Shown one piece after another: positions 1 to 7,996 of a DNA stretch of 33,813 nucleotides (within the stretch, counting starts at the first letter, position 1; every line of letters begins with the position of its first letter). A program made the translations under genes and the position numbers. The notes beneath the pieces were generated by a model, which worked only from the letters and a program-made list of their open reading frames with translations, searched no databases and was not told the origin of the DNA. This DNA is from Bacillota bacterium (lineage in GTDB: Bacteria > Bacillota > Clostridia > Peptostreptococcales > Anaerovoracaceae): positions 1 to 33,813 of the forward strand of contig JAGAXF010000021.1 in the NCBI GenBank assembly GCA_017941085.1, in the 5' to 3' direction.

Positions 1-2
1 CA

Positions 3-3000
3 TTCACCATAAATCAGGCCACAACCAATGAGGTGACTGCATCCATCGAAGGCTGGACCTACGGAGACAACCCGAAGGCTCCAAGCGCCACAGCTACCTA
101 TGGGCAGGATACGGTTACCTTCGCATACAGCGATTCCAAGGATGGCGACTATAAGACTGACGTTCCGAAGAATGCCGGCACATGGTATGTAAAGGCTACT
201 GTCCCTGGAACAACGAACTATGTCGAAGGAGTCAGCAAGCCTGTAGAGTTCACAATCGCACAGAAAGAAGTCGGTCTTGAATGGAGCGACACAGATTTCA
301 CATATAACGGTAAAGCTCAGAAGCCGAAAGCGACTGCAACGGATCTGGTAGATGGAGACGAATGCGATGTGACTGTAGCCGGCGCGCAGATAGATGCCAA
401 CGCCAAAACAGGAACAGACGATTACACGGCGACGGCGACAGGCCTCAGTAACGACAACTATAAGTTGCCGGATAGCAAAACTACGAAGTTCACCATCGCA
501 CCGAAGGAGATAACGATCACAGGCATCACAGCCGCTGACAAGACCTACGACGGAAATGCAACGGCAACACTCACATTCACCGGAGCATCATTTGATGAGA
601 TGATTGATGGTGATGATCTTTCCGTAAAGGGAAGGGATAGTCAGGACGGAACCTTCGATAACAAGAACGTCGGAAACGGTAAGAATGTCACACTGCCTGA
701 ACTCGAGCTCGGTGGAGCAGATGCAGGTAATTACACGATTAAAACAGACAGCCAGACGACAACCACTGCAGCAATCACTGCGAAGGAGGTTAGTGTAACA
801 GCCGAAGATAAGTCCAAGACATACGGCGAGGATGACCCTGCGCTTACATATACTGCAGACGAACTCGTAACAGGGGACAGCTTCACCGGAACTCTTGAGA
901 GAGCCGAGGGAGAAGCCGCCGGCACCTACGATATCAATCAGGGAACTCTGAGCGCAGGAGACAACTACACAATCAACTATACGAAGGGAACGCTCACCAT
1001 AAACAAGGCGACGACCAACAGCGTAACTGCAGCCATCGAAGGCTGGACCTACGGAGACAGTCCGAAGGCTCCAAGCGCCACAGCTACCTATGGGCAGGAT
1101 ACGGTTACCTTCGTATACAGCGATTCCAAGGATGGCGACTATAAGACTGACGTTCCGAAGAATGCCGGCACATGGTACGTAAAGGCGACAGTTCCGGAAA
1201 CGGATAACTACGCCGGTGCGGTTAGCACTCCTGTAGAATTCACGATTGCACAGAAAGAAGTCGGTCTTGAATGGAGCGACACAGATTTCACATATAACGG
1301 TAAAGCTCAGAAGCCGAAAGTGACTGCAACGGGTCTGGTGGATGGAGACGAATGCGATGTGATTGTAGTCGGCGCACAGACGGATGCCAATGCCAAGAGC
1401 GGCACGGAGGTCTATGAGGCTGCAGCAACAGCGCTGAGCAACCCTAACTACAAACTTCCCGATAGCAAAACTACGGAGTTCACCATAGCACAGAAGGAGG
1501 TAAAGGTCACAGGCATCAAAGCTGATGACAAGACCTACGACGGAAACGCAGATGCTGCATTAGACTATAGCTCTGTGGATTATTCCGGCAAGGTGGGAAG
1601 CGATGATGTTTCCGTTACGGCGAAAGGTCAGTTTGACAACAAAAATGTAGGAACAGATAAGACTGTAGCAATTTCGGATATTGTGCTCGGTGGTGAAGCA
1701 AAAGATAATTACGTTTTAGCCAAGCAGGGTCAGCAAGAAACTGCGACAGCAAATATCAATAAAAAGGAGATCGCAGTAACAGCCGAAGATAAGTCCAAGA
1801 CATACGGCGAGGATGACCCTGCGCTTACATACACGGCAGACGAACTCGTAGCAGGGGACAGCTTTACCGGAGCTCTTGAGAGAGCAAAGGGAGAAGCCGC
1901 CGGCACCTACGATATCAATCAGGGTACACTGAGCGCAGGAGACAACTACACAATCAACTATACGAAGGGAACATTCACCATAAATCAGGCCACAACCAAT
2001 GAGGTGATTGCATCCATCGAAGGCTGGACCTACGGAGACAACCCGAAAACTCCAAGCGCCACGGCTACCTATGGGCAGGATACGGTTACCTTCGCATACT
2101 GCAACACCGAGGATGGCGACTATAAGACTGACGTTCCGAAGAATGCCGGCACATGGTATGTAAAGGCGACGGTTCCGGAAACGGATAACTACGCCGGTGC
2201 GGTTAGCACTCCCGTAGAATTCACGATCGCACAGAAGGAGATAACGATCACAGGCATCACAGCCGCTGACAAGACCTACGACGGAAACACAGATGCTGCA
2301 TTAGACTATAGCTCTGTGGATTATTCCGGCAAGGTGGGAAGCGATGATGTTTCCGTTACGGCGAAAGGTCAGTTTGACAACAAAAATGCAGGAACAGATA
2401 AGACTGTAGCAATCTCGGATATTGTGCTCGGTGGTGAAGCAAAAGATAATTACGTTTTAGCCAAGCAGGGTCAGCAGGAAACGGCGACAGCTAATATCAA
2501 TAAAAAGGAGATCGCAGTAACGGCCGAAGATAAGTCCAAGACATACGGCGGGGATGACCCTGCGCTTACATACACTGCAGAAGAACTCGTAACAGGGGAC
2601 AGCTTCACCGGAGCTCTTGAGAGAGCGAAGGGAGAAGCCGCCGGCACCTACGATATCAATCAGGGTACACTGAGCGCAGGAGACAACTACACAATCAACT
2701 ATACGAAGGGAATATTCACCATAAATCAGGCCACAACCAATGAGGTGACTGCATCCATCGAAGGCTGGACCTACGGAGACAGCCCGAAGGATCCAAGCGC
2801 CACAGCTACCTATGGGCAGGATACGGTTACCTTCGCATACAGCAACACCGAGGACGGCGAGTACGAAGCTGAAGTTCCCACCGATGCCGGCACATGGTAC
2901 GTAAAGGCGACGGTTCCGGAAACGGCCAACTACGCCGGCGGAGTAAGTGAGCCGGCAGAGTTCACCATCGAAAAGAAAGAAGTCGGTCTTGAATGGGCGG

Positions 3001-3215
3001 ATACAGAGTTCACATATAACGGCAAAGCTCAGAAACCGGCAGCGACTGCAACGGATCTGGTGGATGGAGACGAATGCGATGTGATTGTAGCCGGCGCACA
3101 GACGGATACCAATGCCAAGAGCGGCACAGACAGCTACACGGCCACGGCCACGGGCCTCAGTAACGACAACTATAAGTTGCCCGATAGCAAAACTACAGAG
3201 TTCACCATCGATCCT
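3..3215 (+). repeat. Coding super-repeat array, modules A-B-C-D
   Basis: The marker GGCTGGACCT occurs at 51, 1041, 2022 and 2763, giving periods of 990, 981 and 741 bp. Units one and two are A-B-C-D. Unit three is A-C-D and lacks the roughly 240-bp B module. Unit four is A-B and then runs into unique sequence. Long stretches are nearly identical between units at the DNA level, for example around 780-1000, 1770-1990 and 2510-2730. This points to recent duplication or gene conversion. Module borders fall at the conserved linker around the FTIA(Q/P)KE codons. Confidence 0.9.
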
Positions 3216-4211
3216 AAGAATCTGGCACAGTCCATGCTCAGCCTTGATAACGATGTAATTAAGTCCGACGGTACAAAGCAGGGCCCAGTAGTTACGATGA
3301 CAGACGAAGACATCAAAGAAGGCGATAATCCTAAGAAGATGGCAGAGGGTGACGACTACACTCTGAGCGGAAATGTTACATCATCTGAGCTTGGCACCCA
3401 TTTCTTCAAGATTGAAGGCAAGGGCAACTACACCGGTTCTTTTGAGACAAGCTGGGTTTTAGTCAAAGAAGAGAGCAATGCGGATACAGAAAAGGGCGTA
3501 GATGGTGCAGGCGATGTAAAAATCTTTGTAAGTATTGAAAACAATACGGAACCTATTACGGTAGATAACTTCACCATGGACTTCGTCAAATCACTTCTGA
3601 CAGAAGAGGAACTGGCCAGACTCGATGCGGGTGAAGATATTACCATCTACGTTGAGACTATTGAAGAGCCTAAGAGCGATGCGTCTTTGCTTGACCGCAC
3701 GGAACTGGAGGCACAGTTTAAGCTGAAGTCTGCAAAGGATATCCGCTGGTTCGACATCAAGGTGTGGAAGAAGATCGGAACGGAGGCTGCAACGCCCGTA
3801 CACGAGCTTAAAACACCTCTTAAGATGAGTTTCAGCGTTCCTGATGAATATGAGAATGCTCCTGCTGATCACACGAGAACATTCTTCTTCGGAAGAGCTC
3901 ACAGTGGGCTCGCTTCAATCATCAGCGAAACCACTGCGACTACCGTGACCGTATATTCTGATAAGTTCTCAACATACGCGCTTGCATACACAGACACCGA
4001 GAACCCGAAAGACACAGATGATAATGGCGACAACGAAAGCAACGGTAGCAACAACGGAAGTAATGGCAGTGACAATGGAAGCAGCTCTTCGAAGGGTGCC
4101 GCCAAGACCGGAGACTCAAATGATATCGCAGGACTGATGGCACTGATGTTCACATCGGCCGGAGCTCTCGGAGCGACAGTATACAGACGCAGAAGAGAAA
4201 CGGGTAAGTAA
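3..4211 (+). CDS. Surface protein with tandem MBG/YDG-type modules and sorting tail (5' partial)
   Basis: The reading frame is open from the first bases: codons before the first GTG at 33 read FTINQATTNEV, identical to an internal repeat, so the gene starts left of the window and its signal peptide is not seen. About 1070 residues are tandem modules in the order A (IEGWTYGD), B (DFTYNGKAQKP), C (KTYDGN, YDG-type) and D (DKSKTYGEDDPALTY, MBG_2-type), joined by a linker like FTIAQKE. A unique C-terminal region follows, then a Ser/Asn/Gly-rich spacer, AAKTGDS, a hydrophobic segment and a YRRRRETGK tail. This is a cell-wall sorting signal layout, but with AKTGD rather than LPXTG. By family such proteins are extracellular, wall-attached and often adhesive; the ligand is unknown. 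A terminator follows 58 bp downstream. No sortase gene lies in the window. Confidence 0.88.
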   Translation, partial: FTINQATTNEVTASIEGWTYGDNPKAPSATATYGQDTVTFAYSDSKDGDYKTDVPKNAGTWYVKATVPGTTNYVEGVSKPVEFTIAQKEVGLEWSDTDFTYNGKAQKPKATATDLVDGDECDVTVAGAQIDANAKTGTDDYTATATGLSNDNYKLPDSKTTKFTIAPKEITITGITAADKTYDGNATATLTFTGASFDEMIDGDDLSVKGRDSQDGTFDNKNVGNGKNVTLPELELGGADAGNYTIKTDSQTTTTAAITAKEVSVTAEDKSKTYGEDDPALTYTADELVTGDSFTGTLERAEGEAAGTYDINQGTLSAGDNYTINYTKGTLTINKATTNSVTAAIEGWTYGDSPKAPSATATYGQDTVTFVYSDSKDGDYKTDVPKNAGTWYVKATVPETDNYAGAVSTPVEFTIAQKEVGLEWSDTDFTYNGKAQKPKVTATGLVDGDECDVIVVGAQTDANAKSGTEVYEAAATALSNPNYKLPDSKTTEFTIAQKEVKVTGIKADDKTYDGNADAALDYSSVDYSGKVGSDDVSVTAKGQFDNKNVGTDKTVAISDIVLGGEAKDNYVLAKQGQQETATANINKKEIAVTAEDKSKTYGEDDPALTYTADELVAGDSFTGALERAKGEAAGTYDINQGTLSAGDNYTINYTKGTFTINQATTNEVIASIEGWTYGDNPKTPSATATYGQDTVTFAYCNTEDGDYKTDVPKNAGTWYVKATVPETDNYAGAVSTPVEFTIAQKEITITGITAADKTYDGNTDAALDYSSVDYSGKVGSDDVSVTAKGQFDNKNAGTDKTVAISDIVLGGEAKDNYVLAKQGQQETATANINKKEIAVTAEDKSKTYGGDDPALTYTAEELVTGDSFTGALERAKGEAAGTYDINQGTLSAGDNYTINYTKGIFTINQATTNEVTASIEGWTYGDSPKDPSATATYGQDTVTFAYSNTEDGEYEAEVPTDAGTWYVKATVPETANYAGGVSEPAEFTIEKKEVGLEWADTEFTYNGKAQKPAATATDLVDGDECDVIVAGAQTDTNAKSGTDSYTATATGLSNDNYKLPDSKTTEFTIDPKNLAQSMLSLDNDVIKSDGTKQGPVVTMTDEDIKEGDNPKKMAEGDDYTLSGNVTSSELGTHFFKIEGKGNYTGSFETSWVLVKEESNADTEKGVDGAGDVKIFVSIENNTEPITVDNFTMDFVKSLLTEEELARLDAGEDITIYVETIEEPKSDASLLDRTELEAQFKLKSAKDIRWFDIKVWKKIGTEAATPVHELKTPLKMSFSVPDEYENAPADHTRTFFFGRAHSGLASIISETTATTVTVYSDKFSTYALAYTDTENPKDTDDNGDNESNGSNNGSNGSDNGSSSSKGAAKTGDSNDIAGLMALMFTSAGALGATVYRRRRETGK

Positions 4212-4269
4212 GAATATCTTTTTTCCAAAGACTGAAAAAGGAAACGGATTAAAACTGTGGTGATACATG

Positions 4270-4297
4270 ACCGAGGCAATAACGCCTCGGTTTTTTT
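4270..4297 (+). terminator. Rho-independent terminator after the MBG-repeat surface gene
   Basis: An 8-bp perfect stem (ACCGAGGC / GCCTCGGT) with a 6-nt loop is followed at once by a run of T residues. It lies 58 bp after the stop of the surface protein gene and reads in the same direction. Confidence 0.9.
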
Positions 4298-4299
4298 GT

Positions 4300-4520
4300 A
4301 AAGCAAAACCCCGCGTTGGTCGAAAGGTATTTTATCAACAAAAGAGAGTAGCGGTAGGCAAAATACTGAGGCAGCTATGTGAATGGAAGGGCGTGAATCT
4401 GCTGGAAGCAGAGGCATGCCCGGATCATATCCATATACTTGTCGAAATACCACCATAGATTGCAGTATCGTCATTTATGGGATGCGGTGCACATCAAACT
4501 ATCGGATGGAATGGCGTCCA
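4300..4520 (+). pseudogene. IS200/IS605-family TnpA (Y1 transposase) remnant
   Basis: The frame reads GRKVFYQQKR, then GKILRQLCEWKGVNLLEAEA and CPDHIHILVEIPP, which is the central part of IS200-type Y1 transposases including the HIH metal-binding motif. The frame then meets a TAG at 4456-4458, and the next codons (IAVSSFMG) still match the family's continuation. So a stop codon interrupts recognisable homology. The N-terminal roughly 25 residues and the C-terminal half with the catalytic Tyr region are missing. An ATG at 4267 opens the frame but lies in the upstream terminator stem and is not a credible start. No terminal hairpins of an intact element were recognised. It is most likely a dead insertion. 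Confidence 0.85.
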
Positions 4521-4599
4521 ATAATCGGAATAAATCTTGAATCAGTTCACTTTTGATGGCAAAATAGTGAAAAACAGTGGAATTTTGCGAAATTAAAAG

Positions 4600-4639
4600 T
4601 TAATCTAAAATTAATCATTTATCAAAGATAGATTAAGAT
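4600..4639 (+). promoter_or_regulatory. Direct repeats and candidate promoter of the DUF4342 / two-component operon
   Basis: TTAATC occurs at 4600-4605 and again at 4611-4616, an 11-bp period, which is the spacing typical of sites for OmpR/PhoB-type dimers. An inverted copy, GATTAA, lies at 4631-4636; the longer pair TTAATCTA / TAGATTAA forms an 8-bp inverted repeat. Reading TTAATC (4611) as -35 leaves 17 bp to TAAGAT (4634-4639) as a weak -10. The operon it precedes encodes an OmpR-family regulator, so autoregulation is a reasonable inference but unproven. Confidence 0.45.
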
Positions 4640-4680
4640 TACCCCGGTATCATTAGGTCAAGCATTAAGGAGCGGGCCAA

Positions 4681-5226
4681 ATGTCCGGGAAAGGAATCGA
4701 AATGGATAATTTTGAAAAAATCGAAAAGTTGGTAGAGAAAACAGGAATTAGCTACGGGGACGCAAAGAGAGTTTTGGAGCAAGCGAATGGCGATCTATTG
4801 GATGCCATGATTATATTGGAAAGAGAAGGAAAAGCTCAGGCACCCAGAAGCAGCACCTATTCCACGCAGTACGAAGAACAAACTCAGTATGTATCGGTCC
4901 CCATGCAAGTCGAAAGCGCCATGGAGGATGACAGCGTAAGAGTTAGACTGAAAAGAGTGATAAAAAAGGTTTGGCATTTCCTAAGAACAAATTCCGTTAT
5001 TGCAAGGAACAAAGCGGGTGAAGTTGTTTTCAATCTACCTTTGTGGGGTGCAGCGATACTTCTTCTTATGTTCTGGTGGATAACGGTAATATTGTTGGTC
5101 GTTTCACTATTCGTTGGTTTCAAATATGAATTTGTGGGCGAGGCGGATCTGGAAAAAGTAAACCAGATAATAGACAAAGCAAGTAGTGCTGCTGATAAAG
5201 TAAAGGACGAGTACAATAAACTATGA
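4681..5226 (+). CDS. DUF4342 protein: UBA-like N-terminus plus membrane segment
   Basis: The 181-residue product has a UBA-like helical start (EKLVEKTGISYGDAKRVLEQ, then ANGDLLDAMIILEREGK), a polar linker and the DUF4342 core (VIARNKAGEVVFNLPLWGAA). One long hydrophobic stretch follows at about residues 120-147 (a hairpin or single span) and then a short charged helix. The start at 4681 has AAGGAG eight bases upstream. An internal ATG at 4702 (MDNFEKIEKL) is how many homologues begin and also has a purine-rich site, so the start could be 21 bp later. The stop overlaps the next gene's start as ATGA, which implies translational coupling to the response regulator. The function of DUF4342 is unknown; context suggests it senses or modulates something for the two-component system. 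Confidence 0.85.
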   Translation: MSGKGIEMDNFEKIEKLVEKTGISYGDAKRVLEQANGDLLDAMIILEREGKAQAPRSSTYSTQYEEQTQYVSVPMQVESAMEDDSVRVRLKRVIKKVWHFLRTNSVIARNKAGEVVFNLPLWGAAILLLMFWWITVILLVVSLFVGFKYEFVGEADLEKVNQIIDKASSAADKVKDEYNKL

Positions 5227-5948
5227 CTCCAATCAAAATATTAGTCGTGGAGGATGAAGAAAGTCTAGCTCGTTTTATTGAGCTGGAGCTGATTCACGAA
5301 GGATATGAAGTAGAAAAAGCAGGAGATGGAAGGCGAGCGCTCGAGCTCGCTCTTTCTGCTGATTTTGATCTTATTCTTTTGGACATCATGATTCCGGAGT
5401 TGAACGGTCTGGAAGTTTTAAGGAGATTGCAAAAGGAGAAGGATACTCCGGTTATTCTTCTAACCGCAAGAGATTCTGTAATGGACAAGGTGGCGGGACT
5501 TGATGCGGGTGCAGTGGATTACATAACCAAGCCTTTCGCCATCGAGGAATTGCTGGCGCGCATCAGGGTCGCAACAAAGTATAGGCTTATCGAGGACAAA
5601 GCTGAAGACCGTAGCAGCTCCGAGAACAAAGGAAGCACACACCAATCTCGCGATGACGTCCTATCCATAGGCAAACTGGTTCTCGATGAAAAGAAGCGTC
5701 GTGTCACATACGATGGACATGAAATAAGCCTTGTGAACAGAGAATTTCTAATGCTGAAAACTTTGATGGAAAACAAGGACATAGTTCTGTCACGGGATAC
5801 ATTGCTCGAGAAAGTATGCGGCTTTGATTATGTAGGAGAAACGAATATAGTTGATGTCTACGTTCGCCACCTGAGATCAAAGATCGACGAGGCGTATGGC
5901 ATTAAACTTATTCACACTGTGAGGGGTGCGGGCTATGTCATCAAATAG
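5223..5948 (+). CDS. OmpR/PhoB-family response regulator
   Basis: The 241-residue product has a receiver domain at about residues 4-118 with the acidic pair E10/D11, phospho-acceptor Asp54 (LLLDIMIPELNG), Thr81 and Lys103 (ITKPF). A winged-helix DNA-binding domain follows at about 145-241 (SLVNREFLMLKTL, VDVYVRHLRSKID, HTVRGAGYVIK). All residues needed for phosphorylation are present. The gene overlaps the upstream DUF4342 gene by 4 bp and the downstream kinase gene by 14 bp, so the three form one translation-coupled unit. It should be phosphorylated by that kinase and bind tandem 11-bp-type sites; a candidate lies at 4600-4616. Its regulon cannot be told from the sequence. Confidence 0.95.
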   Translation: MTPIKILVVEDEESLARFIELELIHEGYEVEKAGDGRRALELALSADFDLILLDIMIPELNGLEVLRRLQKEKDTPVILLTARDSVMDKVAGLDAGAVDYITKPFAIEELLARIRVATKYRLIEDKAEDRSSSENKGSTHQSRDDVLSIGKLVLDEKKRRVTYDGHEISLVNREFLMLKTLMENKDIVLSRDTLLEKVCGFDYVGETNIVDVYVRHLRSKIDEAYGIKLIHTVRGAGYVIK

Positions 5949-7191
5949 AATCACATCCAGCAGAATGAACTCAATAACAAGGAGGCTTGTTGCTTCGTAT
6001 ACTACCAGAGAGATTTGGGGAATAGTAGTAAGCAGCCTTCTTATTTGCGTTTTGGCGATAGTGATATTCATGATTGCAACCGAGCACTCTGCATTAGGCT
6101 TCTTTAGTATAAGCACCCAGCGATCATTTGATATAAATAAGAATTCATCCGGGAAAATAGCAGAGATAATATATAAGCTTTCGACGGAAAGTGGACTGTC
6201 CGAGGAGGTAGAAGTAAGTCGACCGCTGAAAATAATTATAGGGATATGCAGCGGAGTCTTTGTTCTTAGACTTTTGCTCCTTTTTGCGATTGGGATACCG
6301 CTTCAAAATCGTAAGATCAAGAAGATGCTTAGCCCGCTTAACGAGCTTGCCCTCAGGGCGGATGAACTATCGAGGATTGAATTCGGAGAAGACAAATACC
6401 AACTCATTGAGGACGCAATATCTCATTTAGATGGCGATGAGAATTCGTCTTTGTCCTTGGGGGATAGAGACCTTCTTGGAGTAGAAGCCGCGATAAATAA
6501 TTTGCTCGTCAGGGTGCGAGAAAGCAATATGCAGCAAGCGAGATTTGTAAATGATGCTTCTCATGAACTTAGGACACCAATCGCTGTTATAAGCGGATAT
6601 GCGGATATGCTTTCCCGGTGGGGGAAGGATGATGAGAAGGTTTTGGAGGAGTCAATTGACGCTATCAAAAAAGAGTCAACAAGGATGAGTCATCTTGTGG
6701 AGCAGCTCTTGTTCCTGGCGCGTGGAGATAGCGGAAGGACCGCTCTTCAACTCGAAAAAACAAATCTCACTGAATTGATTCAGGAAGCCTACGAAGAGTC
6801 GGTGATGATCGATGAAACTCATGTGTACAGGCTCATCCTTCCGGAATACGATATGCCAAGCATTCAGGCTGATCCGGGACTTCTGAAGCAAGCGGTGAGA
6901 ATTCTAATAGATAATGCTGCCAAATACACAAAGGAACACGACGAAATAATACTGAGCGCAGGATTATCGGGAGGACACCCGTTTTTGCAGGTTCAGGATA
7001 GTGGGATAGGTATGGCGGAAGCTGACGTCTCCCATATGTTTGAAAGATTCTATAGAGCAGATGAAGCGAGAAGTTTCGAGGGAAGGGGACTTGGATTATC
7101 GATTGCCAAGTGGATAGTCGACAAGCACGGCGGTCACTTTGAAATACTCTCTCGTCCCGACTTGGGAACTCGCATAAAGATAGTCTTATAG
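5935..7191 (+). CDS. Sensor histidine kinase, two membrane spans, HisKA/HATPase
   Basis: The product has about 418 residues. There are two membrane spans, at about 28-48 and 99-121, which enclose an extracytoplasmic loop of only about 50 residues. A HAMP-like linker follows, then HisKA with the phospho-acceptor His210 in DASHELRTPIAVISGY. The ATPase domain has an N box (ILIDNAAKY, about 323-331), a G1 box (DSGIGM), an F box (FERFYRADEA) and a G2 box (GRGLGLSIA). The ATG at 5935 was chosen because GAGGGG lies eight bases upstream; a GTG at 5926 in the same frame is less likely. The small sensor loop suggests that the signal is perceived in the membrane or through a partner, and the co-encoded DUF4342 membrane protein is the obvious candidate. 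Confidence 0.94.
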   Translation: MSSNRITSSRMNSITRRLVASYTTREIWGIVVSSLLICVLAIVIFMIATEHSALGFFSISTQRSFDINKNSSGKIAEIIYKLSTESGLSEEVEVSRPLKIIIGICSGVFVLRLLLLFAIGIPLQNRKIKKMLSPLNELALRADELSRIEFGEDKYQLIEDAISHLDGDENSSLSLGDRDLLGVEAAINNLLVRVRESNMQQARFVNDASHELRTPIAVISGYADMLSRWGKDDEKVLEESIDAIKKESTRMSHLVEQLLFLARGDSGRTALQLEKTNLTELIQEAYEESVMIDETHVYRLILPEYDMPSIQADPGLLKQAVRILIDNAAKYTKEHDEIILSAGLSGGHPFLQVQDSGIGMAEADVSHMFERFYRADEARSFEGRGLGLSIAKWIVDKHGGHFEILSRPDLGTRIKIVL

Positions 7192-7415
7192 GTATTCCTA
7201 TTGCAGGCTGTTCAGCAGAAGGATTTGAAGTATAATGAAAGCATACTATTAATACTAGAGAAAAGGACGGAAGGTTATATCGAAGGTTTTTAGAGGAACT
7301 CACCTGTGCTGGCATACCTTGGGAAGAAATTGAGACTGTACCAACACCGCCAATGCCGCGTCCGTTATAACAAAGGAAGAGGTTGTCAAGAGAAGCGCGG
7401 AAGGAGAATGTTCAA
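7192..7415 (+). promoter_or_regulatory. Gene-free stretch before the reductase operon, with candidate promoters
   Basis: A perfect TATAAT lies at 7231-7236 without a good -35. An alternative is TTGAAG (7225-7230), a 16-bp spacer and TATTAA (7247-7252). A run of about 45 in-frame codons without a start, about 7240 to a TAA near 7374, reads TREKDGRLYRRFLEEL and ends TVPTPPMPRPL; it looks coding-like but I do not recognise it. No terminator for the kinase gene was found. The AAGGAG at 7401-7406 serves the gene at 7416. Confidence 0.35.
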
Positions 7416-7976
7416 ATGAAATTAAAGAAAGTAAATGCAATTCTAGGCTTGCTTTCCATACTGTTTATTTTGCTACACCTTTGCTACAGTGTTTTTTGCT
7501 ATTTAACATTTTATTATAATCCGCTATTGAAAAACATTTTTGCCTATCCATTCCTTGTGCTGGTTTGCCTCCATGCAGTATGCGGAATGCTCACTGTTTT
7601 TATGCAGGATGATGGCGGCAGAATGGATTTATATCCAAAGCAAAATATTCGTACGATACTTCAGCGGGCAAGTGCAGCCCTTATACTTCCGCTTCTTATT
7701 ATCCACATAAAATCCTTTGAGTGGATGAGCGGTGCGGCAGAAATAGGTAAACCTATTTTCGTCTGGCTTCTAATTCTTGCAGGAGTGCTTTTCTTTGCAG
7801 TTGTTCTAACTCACGTGGCCACATCTTTTACAAAAGGATTCATAACCTTGGGGCTGTTGTCTTCAGAAAAGACAATGAAGCAAATAGATAGGTTCTGCTA
7901 CGTGGTTTGCGGTGCCCTATTTATTGTTGCCGTTTATTCTATAACTAAGGGACAAATTGCCATGTTCCTTGGCTGA
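7416..7976 (+). CDS. frdC: Fumarate reductase / succinate dehydrogenase cytochrome b membrane anchor (di-haem type)
   Basis: The 186-residue hydrophobic protein has five predicted spans (about 8-33, 41-63, 84-104, 113-138 and 160-184). One His falls in each of the first four: H21, H53, H97 and H133. This is the layout of the axial ligands in the single-polypeptide, two-haem-b anchors of the Bacillus/Wolinella type. It should hold the flavoprotein and iron-sulfur subunits at the membrane and exchange electrons with menaquinone. The start was set at ATG 7416 with AAGGAG nine bases upstream; a TTG at 7383 in frame lacks such a site. Its TGA overlaps an ATG of the next gene. Sequence identity to known anchors is weak by eye, so the call relies on topology, His positions and gene order. 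Confidence 0.8.
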   Translation: MKLKKVNAILGLLSILFILLHLCYSVFCYLTFYYNPLLKNIFAYPFLVLVCLHAVCGMLTVFMQDDGGRMDLYPKQNIRTILQRASAALILPLLIIHIKSFEWMSGAAEIGKPIFVWLLILAGVLFFAVVLTHVATSFTKGFITLGLLSSEKTMKQIDRFCYVVCGALFIVAVYSITKGQIAMFLG

Positions 7977-7996
7977 TGGATGAGGGACTGCAGTTT

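Noticed and set aside
4267..4299. ATG at 4267 as a start of a small intact gene
   Set aside because: The ATG and the following codons are the terminator hairpin of the upstream gene; similarity to the transposase begins only after it, and the frame breaks at 4456.
3899..4474. 191-codon minus-strand frame across the end of the first surface gene
   Set aside because: It covers the Ser/Asn-rich spacer, the terminator and the transposase remnant in reverse; its Leu/Pro/Ser-rich translation is an artefact of that spacer.
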